Shown one piece after another: positions 9,340-21,558 of a stretch of DNA of 64,000 nt. The stretch lies in assembly GCA_002205965.3 (NCBI GenBank), contig NADL03000548.1:62001-126000 (forward strand). The letters are read 5' to 3'. This DNA comes from Kappaphycus alvarezii. Taxonomy: Eukaryota; Rhodophyta; Florideophyceae; Gigartinales; Solieriaceae. Position 1 is the stretch's first letter. Each line of letters starts with the position of its first letter. The notes beneath the pieces were generated by a model. It did not search any database, was not told the origin of the DNA, and saw only the letters and a program-made list of their open reading frames with translations. The position numbers and the translations under genes are program-made.

Positions 9340-9761
9340 GGGGGATCCTATATCCTTCCTGGGCGGCAGGAAGGGCGAGCGTCGGCGGCGGTGTGTTGTC
9401 GGTTCAATAACCTCGATCCTCTCCACACTTGACCTCCTCCCTGACGGTAAACCTCTGACCGATGGAGCCCTGGGCACTCGCGCACCAGGGCTAATTCCGA
9501 GTCTAGCACAACCCCGCAGAAGCAGGCACAGATAGTGGAAGTGATCGTCAGTAACAGCTTTATAGAATTACAAGTCTTTAGACCAACTAAAAGGTGCAAA
9601 GAGAATCACTTCGATGTGCAAAGAAATGGAATTATTCAAATAACTTACCAGAACGTGAGACATATTCAACAGGCTGAGACAAACAAAGCGAAACAGGACA
9701 ACGACACAGGGCGACTTACGGGAATCAAAGAGAGAGATAGCGTTGAACTGGGCCCATAACC
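9340..9761 (-). mobile_element. Family A internal segment I2: primer site and start of ORF0
   Basis: On the minus strand it begins with primer site GGTTATGGGCCCAG (about 9748-9761) directly after LTR L3. It ends at GGATCCCCC before LTR L2. An open frame begins around 9600 and runs toward L2; in this copy it is disturbed by missing bases near 9390 and 9484 that are present in I5 and I6. No gag or pol is present. This unit (LTR plus I segment) is what is amplified in the array. Confidence 0.8.
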
Positions 9762-11207
9762 TGAAGATGAGTTGCGATGGGGAAGGCTGGTGGGAGAGAG
9801 GATGAAGCTGCGGGCTTGGCTACCCAGAATTTACTCGGTACTCTAAAATTCTGACCTTAAGTACAACCTGCAACTACTCTCTAACTCACTGCGTCCATTA
9901 ACAAAAACATAGAAACTGACCCATTTGGACAGATTGAAACATATTGGCCCAGTAATAACGTTCAATTGGGGCATTTTTAGAACTGCTTCCAAAGTTGTCA
10001 AATTCGTGTAAGACAGTTTGGCCAATACACACATCAATACAGCACCTTATTTTGTAAACTCATCCGAATCGAATTCTTGTGTGCCAAAATAACGGACACA
10101 ACCCGTCATACGTATTATGGAATCACACAACTGATTTTGGATGCAGCCGGCAAACCGTAATCATAATCAGAAACCTCATACGTTATAGAATCACATAGCT
10201 GATTTTGGATGCAGCGGGCAAACCTTAATCATAATCAGAAACCTCATACGTATTATGGAATCACACAACTGATTTTGGATGCAGCCGGATAACTCGTAAT
10301 CATAATCAGAAACCTCATAGGTATGGTAGAATCACATAACTGATTTTGGATGCAGCCAGCAAACCGTAATCATAATCAGAAACCTATACGTATGATAGAA
10401 TCACATAATTGATTTCGGATGCAGCCGACTAACCATAATCATAACTAGAAACCTCATACGTATTATAGAATCACAAAACTGATTTTGGATGCAGCCGGCG
10501 GATACAGCAGGCATTCTACTGTACCTGGAGAGACCGGAGCGGTGTAGCCATGATAGTATTTCATAACCAACTCCCACTGTACGAACTCAAGTGCAGTAAG
10601 AAGTACAGTACGAGGTACAGTAAGGAGCACAGTACGAGGTACAGTACGAAACTTGACACCAGTACAGTATGTGTACAACACTGCACCAAAGGTTTCTACT
10701 CTTTGCTGTACCACGTGTACATCACATACACAACTGCCACACGTACACGTGTACATACCTTACCTCGACATACCTCTATACAGTATACTCCTCGCCCACT
10801 TACAGTGCCCTACCCTATGTAAAATGACCCATAAACACCATTCTGCTGCCCTCTAAAATAGCTCAAAGTCAACCCTTACACCTCTACAGCCATTACACGT
10901 GTACATCACCAGCCAATAGAATTGCAGCATTTTGACCTATCAGCCAATAGGATTAAAGCAGGCAATTCTTAGCCTAGGCATTATGGGCCAAGTTCCACTT
11001 GTCAACAATTATGCAAAATTTGCATTTATCGTCGACCCCTCGAAAATGGCTTTTCGTCCCCGGCAACTTTGTTTTTCGGGTAAATTTGGCATATATTATC
11101 CTTCAGAACCACATGTGTCCACGTGTACAGATATACAGCTCCCAACCTCCGTGCGAGACGTCTAGTCAAGGCGATGGGCGTTTGATCGTCTCACAAAATC
11201 ACCAACA
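9762..11207 (-). mobile_element. Family A LTR L3 (5' LTR of ancestral A1)
   Basis: A 1446-bp LTR followed on the minus strand by a primer site, so it is in the position of the original 5' LTR of A1. Minisatellite spans about 10110-10499. Its length equals that of L6, its counterpart in the duplicated block. Confidence 0.88.
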
Positions 11208-11629
11208 GGGGGATCCTATATCCTTCCTGGGCGGCAGGAAGGGCGAGCGTCGGCGGCGGTGGTGTTGTCGGTTCAATAACCTCGATCCTCTCCACACTTG
11301 ACCTCCTCCCTGACGGTAAACCTCTGACCGATGGAGCCCTGGGCACTCGCGGCACCAGGGCTAATTCCGAGTCTAGCACAACCCGCAGAAGCAGGCACAG
11401 ATAGTGGAAGTGATCGTCAGTAACAGCTTTATAGAATTACAAGTCTTTAGACCAACTAAAAGGTGCAAAGAGAATCACTTCGATGTGCAAAGAAATGGAA
11501 TTATTCAAATAACTTACCAAGAACGTGAGACATATTCAACAGGCTGAGACAAACAAAGCGAAACAGGACAACGACACAGGGACTTACGGGAATCAAAGAG
11601 AGAGATAGCGTTGAACTGGGCCCATAACC
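11208..11629 (-). mobile_element. Family A internal segment I3
   Basis: A 422-bp primer-site and ORF0-start segment between L4 and L3. The primer site is at 11616-11629. The ORF0 frame is largely open (11379-11208) but a base is missing in the CCCCG run near 11382. Confidence 0.8.
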
Positions 11630-13064
11630 TGAAGATGAGTTGCGATGGGGAAGGCTGGTGGAGAGAGGATGAAGCTGCGGCTTGGCTACCCAGAATTTAC
11701 TCGGTACTCTAAAATTCTGACCTTAAGTACAACTGCAACTACTCTCTAACTCACTGCGTCCATTAACAAAAACATAGAAACTGACCATTTGGACAGATTG
11801 AAACATATTGGCCCAGTAATAACGTTCAATTGGGGCATTTTTAGAACTGCTTCCAAAGTTGTCAAATTCGTGTAAGACAGTTTGGCCCAATACACACATC
11901 AATACAGCACCTTATTTTGTAAACTCATCCGAATCGAATTCTTTTGTGCCAAAAACGGACTCAACCCGTCATACGTATTATGGAATCACACAACTGATTT
12001 TGGATGCAGCCGGCAAACCGTAATCATAATCAGAAACCTCATACGTGTTATAGAATCACATAGCTGATTTTGGATGCAGCGGCAACCTTAATCATAATCA
12101 GAAACCTCATACGTATTATGGAATCAACAAACTGATTTTGGATGCAGCCGGATAACCGTAATCATAATTAGAAACCTCATACGTATTATAGAATCACATA
12201 ACTGATTTGGATGCAGCCGGCAAACCGTAATCATAATTAGAAACCTCATACGTATGATAGAATCACATAATGATTTCGGATGCAGCCGGACTAACCATAA
12301 TCATAACTAGAAACCTCATACGTATTATAGAATCACAAAACTGATTTTGGATGCAGCCGGCGATACAGCAGGCATTCTACTGTACCTGGAGAGACCGGAG
12401 CGGTGTAGCCATGATAGTATTTTCATAACCAACTCCCACTGTACGAACTCAAGTGCAGTAAGAAGTACAGTACGAGGTACAGTAAGAGCACAGTACGAGG
12501 TACAGTACGAAACTTGACACCAGTACAGTATGTGTACACCACTGCACCAAAGGTTTCTACTCTTTGCTGTACCACGTGTACATCACATACACAACTGCCA
12601 CCACGTACACGTGTACATACCTTACCTCGACATACCTCTATACAGTATACTCCTCCCACTTACAGTGCCCTACCCTATGTAAAATGACCCCATAAACACC
12701 ATTCTGCCCTCTAAAATAGCTCAAAGTCAACCCTTACACCTCTACAGCCATTACACGTGTACATCACCAGCCAATAGAATTGCAGCATTTGACCTATCAG
12801 CCAATAGGATTAAAGCAGGCAATTCTTAGCCTAGGCATTATGGGCCAAGTTCCACTTGTCAACAATTATGCAAAATTTGCATTTATCGTCGACCCCTCGA
12901 AAATGGCTTTTCGTCCCCGGCAACTTTGTTTTCGGGTAAATTTGGCATATATTATCCTTCAGAACCACATGTGTCCACGTGTACAGATATACAGCTTCCC
13001 AACCTCCGTGCGAGACGTCTAGTCAAGGCGATGGGCGTGTGATCGTCTCACAAAATCACCAACA
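11630..13064 (-). mobile_element. Family A LTR L4 (3' LTR of element A2)
   Basis: A 1435-bp LTR adjoining the shortened polypurine tract of A2. It shares with L1 and L13 the variants GGGCGTGTGATCG and CAGCTTCCC, where the other LTRs read GGGCGTTTG and CAGCCTCCC. Minisatellite about 11972-12360, with several one-base losses. Confidence 0.88.
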
Positions 13065-13079
13065 CCCCTCGATCACATG

Positions 13080-16000
13080 CCCTAAGCATCGCGCAGATCG
13101 CCAAGTCCCAGAAACCTCACACATTTATTGAACGAAAGTCGTCCAAGAGGCTTCGTTAGTATATCTGCTGGCATTTCGGAAGACGGTACACGGAAGAGGG
13201 AAACGATATTGCGATGGATAGCATCTCTGACAAAGTGGTATGAGATATCGATATGCTTGTTACGCCGGTTGACCCCTCGTTGCCTGCAAAGGATATAGTT
13301 CCTGTATTATCACAACCGATTGTAACAGTACCATCTTCTGATTTTCCCAATGCATCTGCAGAAGGCATCTTAGCCAGGCGGCTTCTTTGCAGGCATCACA
13401 AAGCGCGATGTACTCTGCTTCGCAGGTAGACTTTGCAACAACCGTTTGCCTCCTCGACGACCAGCTGACGGCTCCACCACAAAGCTTGAATACATAGCCG
13501 CTGGTGGACTTTCTTGAGTTCAAGCAGCCACCCCAGTCCGCATCACTAAAGCCTTCGAGGTACTCCACTGAGAGATTTCCGTTTAGGACACACCAGTTGA
13601 GAGTGTTCCTTTGATGAACCTCAAAACCCTTTTCGCGGCCTGCCAGTGGTCCTCGCGAGGCTTCTCACAGTGTTGAGACAGTTTTCCAACGGCGTAGGCT
13701 AAATCTGGACGAGAACCAACCATCAGGAACATCAGACAGCCGATGATCTGTCGATACGGGACATCGCAGTACGGGCTTGTCGAAGACTCGGGTGGAATCC
13801 CTGTTCCATTGGTGTAGTCACGGAATTACAACTGAACATTCCAAAACGTTTCAGTACGGATTCGGCATACGCTTCTGCGATATACAGACTAGCTTGGACG
13901 ACCTTTTCCTACTAATTTCAAGCCCTATGCACTTTTTCGCCTCTCCCAGGTCTTTCATCTCAAACCTTTTATTTAATTCCGCTTTCATCCAGGCCACGGC
14001 GGTTATATCACTACCGGCGAGCAGCAAGTCATCCACATAAAGGGCAATGAGCATTATGCTGTCATTCGATATGTTTGTGTACAAGCACGCGTCACTTCTC
14101 GTCGTCTTAAACCCAAGCCCATTAATCAAGAAGTCGTCAATCTTTTTGTGCCATTGACGACTCGCTTGTTTAAGGCCATAAATAGCCTTGAGGAGTTTGC
14201 AAACATGGTTTGGTTTGGAAGGGTCGACGCATCCTTCCGGTTGTTCCATGTAAATATCCTCCTCTAATTCTCCATTTAGAAACGCGGTAACCACGTCCAT
14301 TTGGTGGAGCTCTAAGTCAAATGCAACAATAGCTAGTAGCAATCGAATTGTCGTGAATTTGATTACCGGGGCGAAAGTCTCTGAGTAATCAACTCCTTCA
14401 ATCTGCTGGAAACCTCTTGCGACTAGGCGACCCTTTCCTTGCTGAATAAGGTGGCCCTGATCATCTGGAATATCTTTAACGGTGAAAACCCAGCGCGATG
14501 AGAGGATGTTAGAGGCTTGTGAGCGCGGAACCAGCGTCCAAGTCTGGTTTTTCGTTGGATTTTAACTCTTTGTCAACTGCTTTCTGCCAGAAATCTGGTT
14601 GCGTCCCACTCATCGCTTCCTTGAACGAGTCTGGTACCGGAACATCCTCATTAGACGTGCTGAGTAAATTAGTTCCTAAGAGGCCCTTCCACCATTGTCT
14701 TGGTGGGCGACGTGATCGACCTGATCTGCGAAGTGGTACATTGCTAGGTCCATCTCCGTCTGCACCACTTGTATGCTCTGGTTCCAAGCTCGCATCCGGG
14801 GGCTCTGGGTTCATATTTGGATTTAGAACGGGCTCATTTTGACCTCCCAATGACTCAGAGTTGCCATTTTCACCGATATTTGCCATTAAAGTATCGGGGT
14901 CAGTTTCGTCAGCAACGCTCACATCCTCTGGCTCAAAATTTTCGTCATTTTGATGCGATATATGTCGTCAACCGAACAAGGCCCTCGCCTGGACTCATCA
15001 AACTGCACATTTCGTGAAATAACTACGCGATTCAGTTCGTCATCCCATACCTTATAGGCCTTCGTTCCGGCTGGGTATCCAAGAAACATTCCTTTCACTG
15101 CACGTTCATCAAGTTTCTGCACCTCATGGGCATGCAGTTTGTACCAGCATTGGCAGCCAAATACCCTCAAGTGAGACACATCTGGTTTATCCTTCATCCA
15201 CAAGTGATGAGGCGTAATGGAACTTCCCAAGGCTCTGGTTGTTACACGATTCCGCACATACACGGCATTGTCTAGGGCTTCAGCCCAAAATGACTTTGGA
15301 ACCTGCATGTGGGACAGCATAGACCGAACCAGATCTATCAATGTACGGTTGAACCGTTCTGCGACGCCATTTTGTTCAGGCGTGTAAGCGGCGGTCGTTT
15401 GATGAACCGTTCCTTGTGAGGATAAGAAGGATTGGAACTGCGAGGAAAGATACTCCCCTCCACGATCTGAACGAAACACTTTCACTCGCTGACCGGTATG
15501 CGTAAGGGCATAATTGGCAAACTTCTTATAGAACTCGAAAGTTTCATCTTTACTTTTCATCGGATAGACAACGCTCCAGTTGGAGTAATCATCGATGAAC
15601 GTGACAAAGTATCTCGCACACCTAATGACTGTGTTTGGAGTGGGCCACAGACGTCCGAATGGACTAAGTCTAGCAGCTGCTTTGCCCTACCTCCTGAGCG
15701 ATGTTTGGGAATTACAGCACGAGTTGCTTTTCCTACCACACAAGCATCGCATTTCACGGAATCACAGTCAGAAGATGAGCCAGTATCTTTGGTATCATTT
15801 GAAGAAGAAAGATGAAGTCCACTTACCACGTTCTTGCGAGACATAGACAAGATTCCTTGAGTATGAACGTGAGCAAGTCTTTCGTGCCACGTCTTCAAGA
15901 GGCTTTGTGAGCCGAATGAGTCATATCACACGTATCAAGCACGTAGAGTTCTCCTTTACTTGTCGCGGTTGCCACAGTACAGTCATTTTTCTTTACAGTA

Positions 16001-17174
16001 CACTTGTCACGAACAAACTGAACATCAAGTCCATTGTCGACCATCTGGCGTACTGAAATTAGAGAAAAGGCAAAACTGGGAACGTGTAGCACATTGCTGA
16101 GCTTACAAGATTTTTCAATGCCGTTCACTGATAGCATCAAATGAATGCTCCCGACTCCAGCCACAATCGCACAAGCCTTGGTTCCCATCTCAACGCGGCT
16201 GTTCGAGACCTCACGGTAGTCTGTAAAGAGGCTTTTGTCAAACGTCATGTGCGCGGAGCACCCGGAATCTATAAGCCATGTGTTAGAGGTTATTTTAACG
16301 TTAGACTTATCCGCTTTGTTCACCAGACAAATATACTCCACTCATTCACTTCCGAGCCATCCTTTTCTTGAGCGATCATTGCCGTTGGCTTCTGTAATTG
16401 CCTCCGCTGAAATCGTTCGGGTGGAGAAGGTCGCTTTCCATTAACATCCTTTCCCCAGCAACGGGAGGCGGTGTGTCCGGTGTGACCACAATTAGTGCAC
16501 GTCAAGGAAGACTGGCGCCTTCCTTCAAAAACATTGCCAATAAGGGCGGCACTTGAAGTCATCTGTCGCCTGGACGACTTCATTGAAGCTCGTTGTTCCT
16601 CTTGAAGTAGACGACTTTTGACATACTCCACTCCAAAGGAGTTGTCTTCAGATCCAAGAGCGTCCAGAGCAACAATGAGGCTGTGAAAACGCGGTGGAAG
16701 GCCGTTAAGCACTGCCATAGCCATCTCTTTGTCATCGATAACGACCCCCATGGACTTCAAACGAGCCGCCAGGTGTCTCACACGTCCGATATACGGAAGC
16801 ACCTTCTCATTTTCTAGCATACTGACAGTGTAAAACTCTCTACGAGCAGCCAACTTGTTCAGCAGCGTATGTCGCTCAAACACCTCTAGAATAGCATCCC
16901 ACATACCCTTGGCAGTAACAGCATCTCTTACATGGTCCAAATGGTCATCAGAAAGAGACAGCCCTATGATTGCTCTGGCTTTTCGATCTCCCTGCTTCCA
17001 TGTCCTGTACGTTGAAGAATTTTCATCAGCAGGGACGGTATCATCTGTTATGTACTGTTCTACATCTCGCAGTGCCAAAAGTAGCTGTATTTTCTGCTTC
17101 CACACATAAAAATTCGTATCCGTCAGCTTCTCTATCTTCATTGACCCTCCTCCTTGATCTTCTCCGCTACTCAT
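13080..17174 (-). pseudogene. Gag-Pol of element A2, broken by many one-base deletions
   Basis: Same gene as A1 Gag-Pol, nearly identical base by base. Compared with A1 it lacks bases at about 13272, 13357, 13791, 13870, 14322-14326 (three), 14552-14560 (two), 14963, 15620, 15897 and 16342. Gag with its CCHC knuckle and the protease DSG remain readable, as do the integrase DDE and RT YVDD in separate frame pieces. Most losses are in runs of two to four equal bases, the pattern of unpolished long reads, so the true copy may be less damaged than it looks. It also carries the RT/RNase H frameshift seen in A1. Confidence 0.9.
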
Positions 17175-17337
17175 TGCAAATAGATTAGAGGTGCTTGTGT
17201 TCTGTTCGAAGATCCCAAACCGGGGACCGATAGTCCCTTGCAATGGCAAGCCCACCTCTATAAGAACACAGCACACGAAACTCTAAGCTAAATGCAAAGG
17301 CCGAGCACTCGCTTTTAACCAAAGTATAGGATCCCTT

Positions 17338-17680
17338 TTACTGCTGAGACAAAACTACTTTCAAGTGATCTTTCCCGTTCTCGTGGCGTTTCAGAACTTC
17401 GTGGGAGTCGAACACTCTATCACAAACAGTACACCTAGGGGTCTCCTTTTTGTTGGCTACTCTAGTATTATGACCCTTAGAATGTACGTGATCGTAGAAT
17501 GTCTTAGCACTATTGCAGCTAATCTGGCAGGTCTTGCAGTACCTCTTGTGCCTCGGCGGAACTCGCTTCTTCGCCTTCAGCTCCCTCTTCGCGACTCGAT
17601 CGGCAAGCGCTTTGGCTTTCTTGGCCGAGAGTCGTTGAATTTTTCTAATCGGCTTCTGTGGAGGTACTGACCTGCGGGGG
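17338..17680 (-). CDS. Two-finger C2H2 (JAZ/zf-met type) frame, A2 copy, 5' part cut off
   Basis: About 113 codons read toward gag; stop TAA at 17338-17340. Order: Lys/Arg-rich segment (AKALADRVAKRELKAKKR), finger 1 CKTC...H-X5-H, linker, finger 2 CTVC...H-X5-H, short tail. Twelve residues separate the second Cys from the first His in both fingers, and the histidines are five apart, the JAZ/U1-like pattern. The frame runs on into LTR L5 up to an ATG at 17790, but that extension is LTR sequence. Without L5 and one CCCCC it would continue in phase from the I5 frame. Function could be RNA binding by an extra element protein, or it could be a transduced host exon. Confidence 0.75.
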
Positions 17681-19264
17681 TGAAGATGAGTTGCGATGGG
17701 GAAGGCTGGTGGGAGAGAGGATGAAGCTGCGGGCTTGGCTACCCAGAATTTACTCGGTACTCTAAAATTCTGACTAAGTACAACCTGCAACTACTCTCTA
17801 ACTCACTGCGTCCATTAACAAAAACATAGAAACTGACCCATTTGGACAGATTGAAACATATTGGCCAGTAATAACGTTCAATTGGGGCATTTTTAGAACT
17901 GCTTCCAAAGTTGTCAAATTCGTGTAAGACAGTTTGGCCCAATACACACATCAATACAGCACCTTATTTTGAAAACTCGTCCGAATCGAATTCTTTTGTG
18001 CCAAAATAACGGACTCAACCCGTCATACGTATTATGGAATCACACAACTGATTTTGGATGCAGCCGGCAAACCGTAATCATAATTAGACACCTCATAAGT
18101 ATTATAAGAATCAAAAAACTGATTTTGGATGCAGCCGGCAAACCGTAATCATAATTAGAAACCTCATACGTATTATAGAATCAAAAAACTGATTTTGGAT
18201 GCAGCCGGCAAACCGTAATCATAATTAGAAACCTCATACGTGTTATAGAATCACATAGCTGATTTTGATGCAGCCGGATAACTCGTAATCATAATAGAAA
18301 CCCTCATACGTATTATAGAATCACAACTGATTTTGGATGCAGCCGGCAAATCGTAATCATAATCAAACCTCATACGTATTATAGAATCACATAACTGATT
18401 TTGGATGCAGCCAGCAAACCGTAATCATAATCAGAAACCTCATAGGTATGGTAGAATCACACAACTGATTTCGGATGCAGCCGGACTAACCATAATCATA
18501 ACTAGAAACCTCATACGTATTATAGAATCACAAAACTGATTTTGGATGCAGCCGGCGGATACAGCAGGCATTCTACTGTACCTGGAGAGACCGGAGCGGT
18601 GTAGCCATGATAGTATTTTCATAACCAACTCCCACTGTACGAACTCAAGTGCAGTAAGAAGTACAGTACGAGGTACAGTAAGGAGCACAGTACGAGGTAC
18701 AGTACGAAACTTGACACCAGTACAGTATGTGTACACCACTGCACCAAAGGTTTCTACTCTTTGCTGTACCACGTGTACATCACATACACAACTGCCACCA
18801 CGTACACGTGTACATACCTTACCTCGACATACCTCTTATACAGTATACTCTCACCCACTTACAGTGCCCTACCCTATGTAAAATGACCCCATAAACACCA
18901 TTCTGCCCTCTAAAATAGCTCAAAGTCAACCCTTACACCTCTACAGCCATTACACGTGTACATCACCAGCCAATAGAATTGCAGCATTTGACCTATCAGC
19001 CAATAGGATTAAAGCAGGCAATTCTTAGCCTAGGCATTATGGGCCAAGTTCCACTTGTCAACAATTATGCAAAATTTGCATTTATCGTCGACCCCTCGAA
19101 AATGGCTTTTCGTCCCCGGCAACTTTGTTTTTCGGGTAAATTTGGCATATATTATCCTTCAGAACCACATGTGTCCACGTGTACAGATATACAGCCTCCC
19201 AACCTCCGTGCGAGACGTCTAGTCAAGGCGATGGGCGTTTGATCGTCTCACAAAATCACCAACA
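17681..19264 (-). mobile_element. Family A LTR L5, nested (TSD CCCCC)
   Basis: A 1584-bp LTR, counterpart of L2. It is flanked by GGGGG at 17676-17680 and 19265-19269. Minisatellite about 18027-18553. That both L2 and L5 occupy the same nested site shows the insertion predates the 9.94-kb duplication. Confidence 0.87.
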
Positions 19265-19689
19265 GGGGGATCCTATATCCTTCCTGGGCGGCAGGAAGGG
19301 CGAGCGTCGGCGGCGGTGGTGTTGTCGGTTCAATAACCTCGATCCTCTCCACACTTGACCTCCTCCCTGACGGTAAACCTCTGACCGATGGAGCCCTGGG
19401 CACTCGCGGCACCAGGGCTAATTCCGAGTCTAGCACAACCCCGCAGAAGCAGGCACAGATAGTGGAAGTGATCGTCAGTAACAGCTTTATAGAATTACAA
19501 GTCTTTAGACCAACTAAAAGGTGCAAAGAGAATCACTTCGATGTGCAAAGAAATGGAATTATTCAAATAACTTACCAGGAACGTGAGACATATTCAACAG
19601 GCTGAGACAAACAAAGCGAAACAGGACAACGACACAGGGCGACTTACGGGAATCAAAGAGAGAGATAGCGTTGAACTGGGCCCATAACC
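19265..19689 (-). mobile_element. Family A internal segment I5 with intact ORF0 start
   Basis: Primer site about 19676-19689, then leader, then an open frame from about 19530 down to the LTR edge (about 87 codons, rich in Pro/Arg, no recognised domain). The first codon of the open stretch is TTG, so a eukaryotic start must lie upstream. An ATG near 19590 could be joined by a 73-nt GTAAGT...AG intron in phase. The frame enters L5 with codon phase ATC CCC C, the phase in which the zinc-finger frame leaves on the other side. Confidence 0.65.
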
Positions 19690-21135
19690 TGAAGATGAGT
19701 TGCGATGGGGAAGGCTGGTGGGAGAGAGGATGAAGCTGCGGGCTTGGCTACCCAGAATTTACTCGGTACTCTAAAATTCTGACCTTAAGTACAACCTGCA
19801 ACTACTCTCTAACTCACTGCGTCCATTAACAAAAACATAGAAACTGAACCATTTGGACAGATTGAAACATATTGGCCCAGTAATAACGTTCAATTGGGGC
19901 ATTTTTAGAACTGCTTCCAAAGTTGTCAAATTCGTGTAAGACAGTTTGGCCCAATACACACATCAATACAGCACCTTATTTTGTAAACTCATCCAAATCG
20001 AATTCTTTTGTGCCAAAATAACGGACTCAACCCGTCATACGTATTATGGAATCACACAACTGATTTTGGATGCAGCCGGCAAACCGTAATCATAATTAGA
20101 CACCTCATAAGTATATAGAATCAAAAAACTGATTTTGGATGCACCGGCAAACCGTAATCATAATTAGAAACCTCATACGTATTATAGAATCACAACTGAT
20201 TTTGGATGCAGCCAGATAACTCGTAATCATAATAGAAACCTCATGCGTATTATAGAATCACATAACTGATTTTGGATGCAGCCGGCAAATCGTAATCATA
20301 ATCAGAAACCTCATAGGTATGGTAGAATCACACAACTGATTTTGGATGCAGCCGGACTAACCATAATCATAACTAGAAACCTCATACGTATTATAGAATC
20401 ACAAAACTGATTTTGGATGCAGCCGGCGGATACAGCAGGCATTCTACTGTACCTGGAGAGACCGGAGCGGTGTAGCCATGATAGTATTTTCATAACCAAC
20501 TCCCACTGTACGAACTCAAGTGCAGTAAGAAGTACAGTACGAGGTACAGTAAGGAGCACAGTACGAGGTACAGTACGAAACTTGACACCAGTACAGTATG
20601 TGTACACCACTGCACCAAAGGTTTCTACTCTTTGCTGTACCACGTGTACATCACATACACAACTGCCACCACGTACACGTGTACATACCTTACCTCGACA
20701 TACCTCTTATACAGTATACTTCTCACCCACTTACAGTGCCCTACCCTATGTAAAATGACCCCATAAACACCTTCTGCCCTCTAAAATAGCTCAAAGTCAA
20801 CCCTTACACCTCTACAGCCATTACACGTGTACATCACCAGCCAATAGAATTGCAGCATTTGACCTATCAGCCAATAGGATTAAAGCAGGCAATTCTTAGC
20901 CTAGGCATTATGGGCCAAGTTCCACTTGTCAACAATTATGCAAAATTTGCATTTATCGTCGACCCCTCGAAAATGGCTTTTCGTCCCCGGCAACTTTGTT
21001 TTTCGGGTAAATTTGGCATATATTATCCTTCAGAACCACATGTGTCCACGTGTACAGATATACAGCCTCCCAACCTCCGTGCGAGACGTCTAGTCAAGGC
21101 GATGGGCGTTTGATCGTCTCACAAAATCACCAACA
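19690..21135 (-). mobile_element. Family A LTR L6 (5' LTR of ancestral A2)
   Basis: 1446 bp, equal in length to L3. Minisatellite about 20039-20426. Confidence 0.88.
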
Positions 21136-21558
21136 GGGGGATCCTATATCCTTCCTGGGCGGCAGGAAGGGCGAGCGTCGGCGGCGGTGGTGTTGTCGGT
21201 TCAATAACCTCGATCCTCTCCACACTTGACCTCCTCCCTGACGGTAAACCTCTGACCGATGGAGCCCTGGGCACTCGCGGCACCAGGGCTAATTCCGAGT
21301 CTAGCACAACCCCGCAGAAGCAGGCACAGATAGTGGAAGTGATCGTCAGTAACAGCTTTATGGAATTACAAGTCTTTAGACCAACTAAAAGGTGCAAAGA
21401 GAATCACTTCGATGTGCAAAGAAATGGAATTATTCAAATAACTTACAAGAACGTGAGACATATTCAACAGGCTGAGACAACAAAGCGAAACAGGACAACG
21501 ACACAGGGCGACTTACGGGAATCAAAGAGAGAGATAGCGTTGAACTGGGCCCATAACC
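21136..21558 (-). mobile_element. Family A internal segment I6
   Basis: A 423-bp primer-site and ORF0-start segment; the ORF0 frame is fully open here (21397-21136). It reads TTTATGGAATTAC at 21358 where I2, I3 and I5 have TTTATAGAATTAC, a marker shared with later units. Confidence 0.8.

Noticed and set aside
9340-9761. Independent TRIM-type mini-element (LTR-0.42 kb-LTR)
   Set aside because: Considered, since primer site and LTRs are present, but the frame continuity across CCCCC and the lack of target duplications around single units favour derivation from a nested A element. A genome search could reopen this.
17681-17790. N-terminal extension of the zinc-finger frame to the ATG at 17790
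   Set aside because: The extension is LTR sequence, present in the array without any finger part, and absent as an ATG frame in A1.
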